From UA16 sp965661575 (GTDB lineage: Bacteria > Bacteroidota > Bacteroidia > Flavobacteriales_D > Sanyastnellaceae), in contig CBFIEJ010000003.1 in assembly GCA_965661575.1 (NCBI GenBank), positions 38,483 through 102,482 of the forward strand: a stretch of 64,000 nt of DNA. The letters are read 5' to 3'. Below the pieces are notes generated by a model that saw only the letters and a list, made by a program, of their open reading frames with translations, had not been told where the DNA came from and searched no databases. Position numbers and translations under genes: made by a program. How positions within the stretch are numbered: the stretch's first letter is position 1; every line of letters starts with the position of its first letter. Below are positions 61,918 through 64,000 of the stretch, piece by piece.

Positions 61918-61943
61918 GTTGTGCCTCGAATTTAAGGCACAAC
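61918..61943 (-). promoter_or_regulatory. 9-bp hairpin in the leader of the first large surface-protein gene
   Basis: A perfect dyad GTTGTGCCT/AGGCACAAC with an 8-nt loop lies 19 nt before the start codon at 61899. It has no U-run, so it is not an ordinary terminator; it may be an mRNA leader structure or an operator. Confidence 0.45.
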
Positions 61944-61968
61944 CATCGGTTTCCTTCTCACATTGAAG

Positions 61969-62000
61969 CAAAAAAGCCAACCACAAGGGTCGGCTCTTTT
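61969..62000 (-). terminator. Intrinsic terminator after the second large surface-protein gene
   Basis: On the minus strand, a stem built from AAAAGAGCC and GGCTTTTTT with inner GACCC/GGTT pairing ends in a run of six T. It follows the stop at 62020 by about 20 nt and separates the two paralogous genes. Confidence 0.7.
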
Positions 62001-62019
62001 GAATCTCACGAGTGTCGCT

Positions 62020-64000
62020 TCAATCTCTTTTGATCAATTGAATCCGTTGCTCATGGTGATCTCCCACCACTCGAACAAAATACACACCTGAACTCCAGTC
62101 ACTTAAGTCCATTCTTAAGCTGTTTCCGAATGGCAGTAACTGCTGCTCACGAACGAGTTTCCCTTGCCCATCATGGACGAACAATTGAGACAATTTCATA
62201 CTCGCATCCCACTCGAATTGCACCCAATCAACCGCTGGGTTTGGATATGCCGTTAGTTTTAATATTTCGAACTCTTGGATCCCTACAAATCCCTCGACAG
62301 TTATCGGGAAGGACACCACGGTACATCCGTTGGAATCCTCTACGAGCAATTCATACGTACCCGGAACTAAGCCACTCAAATTCTGTTCGTTGGAAGTGAA
62401 ATTGACATCTTCAGCCATCGTCCACTCAAACGTGTAGTCCCCTGTTCCACCGCTGACGTCGACATCAATGCTGCCTTCAGCCTGACCTTCTTCAGAGCCG
62501 ACCACTTCGTTCAAGAGAACCTGCAATGCCTCGGGTTCACCGACTTCAATCGAAATGGTATCCATGCAGCCTGAAACATCCATGGCAATCCCCTCATAAA
62601 TTCCAGCAGCCAGACCACTGAAAACAGAATCACCTGAGAATTCTCCATCAGGCAGCAACATGAATTGAATATCACTTCCCAACGGGTAGGCACCTGTGGC
62701 CGAAAAAGAAAATGAGCCATCCAATCCACCGTTGCATGAAACATCGAAAACAACGGACGCGGCCTCAAGGGAGCAATAAGCGCACGATCCATCCTCCTCT
62801 GTGGCCGTGTCATCAAAGTTCAATGCATTCAAATCGGTGCACCCAAACAATTCGTTCTCATCGCACACACCATCCGCATCGGTATCGTTCAGGCAGTTGC
62901 CATCGCAGTCCAAGGCGAATTCGGGATATATGCACGAGTCATCGTCATCCGTGGCATCCATAGAATAGTTGCACGCTTGATCATCAGTGCAACCACTGAC
63001 TTCAAAAGCGTCACATACGCCGTCACCGTCTATGTCCTCGAGGCAATTGCCCTCGCAGTCAAGCTCCGCTTCAGGAAATTCGCATGAATCGTCATCCAGA
63101 TCTGCCAAAGCATCAAAATTACATGCCAGTGCATCGGTACAGCCCAGGACAGGCAGAACGCAAGAGCCGTCGTCGTAATCGGCGTCCGCATCAAAATTCA
63201 ACGCATCATCGTCCATGCAACCGCATGCATTTGCGTAGCTCACAGGATTTGTCCAATTGCCGCCTTCAAACGTGAAATGATGCGTACTCGATTGGTTGTT
63301 TGCACCGTCTTCGAAGATCTGAACATTCAGCTGTCCCGAAATGTCGCCATCGGTTGTCAATTGGGCAATCAAAACTTTCAAGTCATCGCCGGCCACACCA
63401 TTTGATCCACCATTGAGGGCAAACCAAGCACCTCCAACAGCATCATCCAAGGTCACACTCTCTCCGGCCTCAAAGGCTGCGGTCCAACTCGCGTCACCGA
63501 CAGCCCCGACCGTGTTGACCAGGTTTTCCCCTGGTGAAACAGGTCCATCAAGGCCAATGGTCAGCCAACTATCAAAAGCTAATTCGGGGAAAGTAGCAAC
63601 CATCTCAGGTGCGATGTTTTGAGCTAACAATGCTCCCATTTCGTCCTGGTACCATGACGTAGTCGTTTGCAGACTCAGAGTATCTAAATCATTGCCGTAA
63701 ACGGAGGAGATGAAATCGTCAGCGGTTTCAGTAGTGGCGTATAACCGATAAGTTACCATGCCATCCAAAACACCACCGGCGTGAACTTGGATCGTATCGA
63801 TTTCCAAACCAAAAACAGGCAAATCATCATCCGCGCATGAACAAAACTCGCAAGATCCATCATCGTCGGTAGCTTCTTCTGAGAAATTACATGCGTTGCC
63901 AATCGTACACCCCAACACTTCAAACTCATCACAAATGCCATCGGAATCGGAATCGCTCAAACAGACGCCCGCGCAGTCCACATAGTCCTCTGGATACACA
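62020..64000 (-). CDS. Second large T9SS surface protein, paralogue of the first (N-terminus outside window)
   Basis: The visible 660 C-terminal residues read through the right edge without a start; the codon at 63999 is an internal GTG. In order: a linker and one cysteine unit, the shared module (about residues 78-250; FDSWLTIGLDGPV, GGAWFALNGGSNG), four more GCxD units with two calcium-loop linkers, an Ig-like domain, a SprB-like repeat (SIDVDVSGGTGDYTFEW) and a T9SS type A sorting domain (AYPNPAVDWVQF, SGVYFVRVV). Domain order is partly inverted relative to its neighbour: here a cysteine unit precedes the module. It ends 121 nt before the start of the paralogue, in the same orientation. 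Confidence 0.88.
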   Translation of the reverse strand, partial: VYPEDYVDCAGVCLSDSDSDGICDEFEVLGCTIGNACNFSEEATDDDGSCEFCSCADDDLPVFGLEIDTIQVHAGGVLDGMVTYRLYATTETADDFISSVYGNDLDTLSLQTTTSWYQDEMGALLAQNIAPEMVATFPELAFDSWLTIGLDGPVSPGENLVNTVGAVGDASWTAAFEAGESVTLDDAVGGAWFALNGGSNGVAGDDLKVLIAQLTTDGDISGQLNVQIFEDGANNQSSTHHFTFEGGNWTNPVSYANACGCMDDDALNFDADADYDDGSCVLPVLGCTDALACNFDALADLDDDSCEFPEAELDCEGNCLEDIDGDGVCDAFEVSGCTDDQACNYSMDATDDDDSCIYPEFALDCDGNCLNDTDADGVCDENELFGCTDLNALNFDDTATEEDGSCAYCSLEAASVVFDVSCNGGLDGSFSFSATGAYPLGSDIQFMLLPDGEFSGDSVFSGLAAGIYEGIAMDVSGCMDTISIEVGEPEALQVLLNEVVGSEEGQAEGSIDVDVSGGTGDYTFEWTMAEDVNFTSNEQNLSGLVPGTYELLVEDSNGCTVVSFPITVEGFVGIQEFEILKLTAYPNPAVDWVQFEWDASMKLSQLFVHDGQGKLVREQQLLPFGNSLRMDLSDWSSGVYFVRVVGDHHEQRIQLIKRD
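62775..63225 (-). repeat. Cysteine-repeat block of the second large surface protein
   Basis: Four units are encoded (GCMDDDALNFD, GCTDALACNFD, GCTDDQACNYS, GCTDLNALNFD) with two DCxGNCLxDxDxDGVCD linkers. Both edge units lack the middle cysteine; both inner units keep it. Confidence 0.75.
63255..63765 (-). repeat. Coding copy of the shared module in the second surface protein
   Basis: This segment encodes about 165 residues that align by eye with residues 36-210 of the neighbouring paralogue (coded at about 61270-61790). Shared signposts are TYR-x-Y, SSVYG, TTT, FPE-x-x-x-DSWLTIG, GGAW-x-x-LNG-x-x-NG, VLI-x-Q-x-TT and N-x-QIF-x-x-G. Confidence 0.7.

Overview
The window is a gene-dense chromosome segment of a Bacteroidota bacterium, most likely a marine member of the Flavobacteriales (Cryomorphaceae/Schleiferiaceae-like; inferred from gene content only). 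The evidence is: several secreted proteins ending in type IX secretion system (T9SS) type A or type B sorting domains; a PorT-family barrel and a PorE-like OmpA protein; a Rho factor with the long basic/acidic disordered insert typical of the phylum; a PUR-alpha-like DUF3276 protein; a parA-parB-DUF5683-lepB-wbqC cluster; and promoter boxes matching the Bacteroidota -7 consensus TAnnTTTG. No phage, insertion sequence, CRISPR array, rRNA or tRNA was seen.

Layout. 1-3.4 kb: end of a glycan-utilisation-like cluster (unknown C-terminus, secreted protein, GH13 alpha-amylase lipoprotein). 3.4-9.5 kb: secreted unknown protein, PQQ-type sugar dehydrogenase with T9SS tail, TonB-dependent receptor, PorE-like OmpA protein. 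9.5-16 kb: phosphoesterase, rho with a structured leader, membrane protein, porT, CapD/FlaA1-type sugar epimerase, IMPACT/YigZ protein. 16-19 kb: VCBS/ASPIC cell-surface T9SS cargo. 19-25 kb: mtaB-lgt, an ECF sigma cassette (sigma, small membrane protein, Spy-like periplasmic protein), and a DEAD-box helicase-msrB pair. 25-34.3 kb: PKD-rich T9SS type B protein, PUR-alpha-like gene, parAB-DUF5683-lepB-wbqC, gcvT. 34.3-40.6 kb: a tightly packed run including a 31-codon ORF, comB, an S1/P1-type nuclease or phospholipase, a queuosine-mannosyltransferase-like protein, a thioesterase, then dnaA with a phosphatase and an RsmI-like methyltransferase. 40.6-44.8 kb: FKBP lipoprotein with a DHH phosphoesterase, DUF6702 protein, an endonuclease III lacking its Fe-S cysteines, and an ATP-grasp-like unknown. 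44.7-51.8 kb: thrA-thrB-thrC, fabI, and a glycolate/lactate dehydrogenase. 51.9-58.5 kb: DPP IV, POT peptide transporter, thioredoxin-like protein, citrate synthase, crotonase. 58.6-64 kb: two tandem, paralogous, very large secreted proteins with cysteine-rich repeats; the second runs off the window.

Themes. Much of the window serves the cell envelope: export (LepB, Lgt, T9SS parts), surface cargo, starch and peptide use (amylase, DPP IV, POT transporter) and envelope stress (ECF cassette). The best candidates for undescribed biology are the paired cysteine-repeat surface proteins with a shared unnamed module of about 165 residues, a recurrent TAnnTTTG box exactly 4-5 nt before start codons (predicting leaderless mRNAs), the doubly ATGA-coupled 31-codon ORF, and the structured rho leader.
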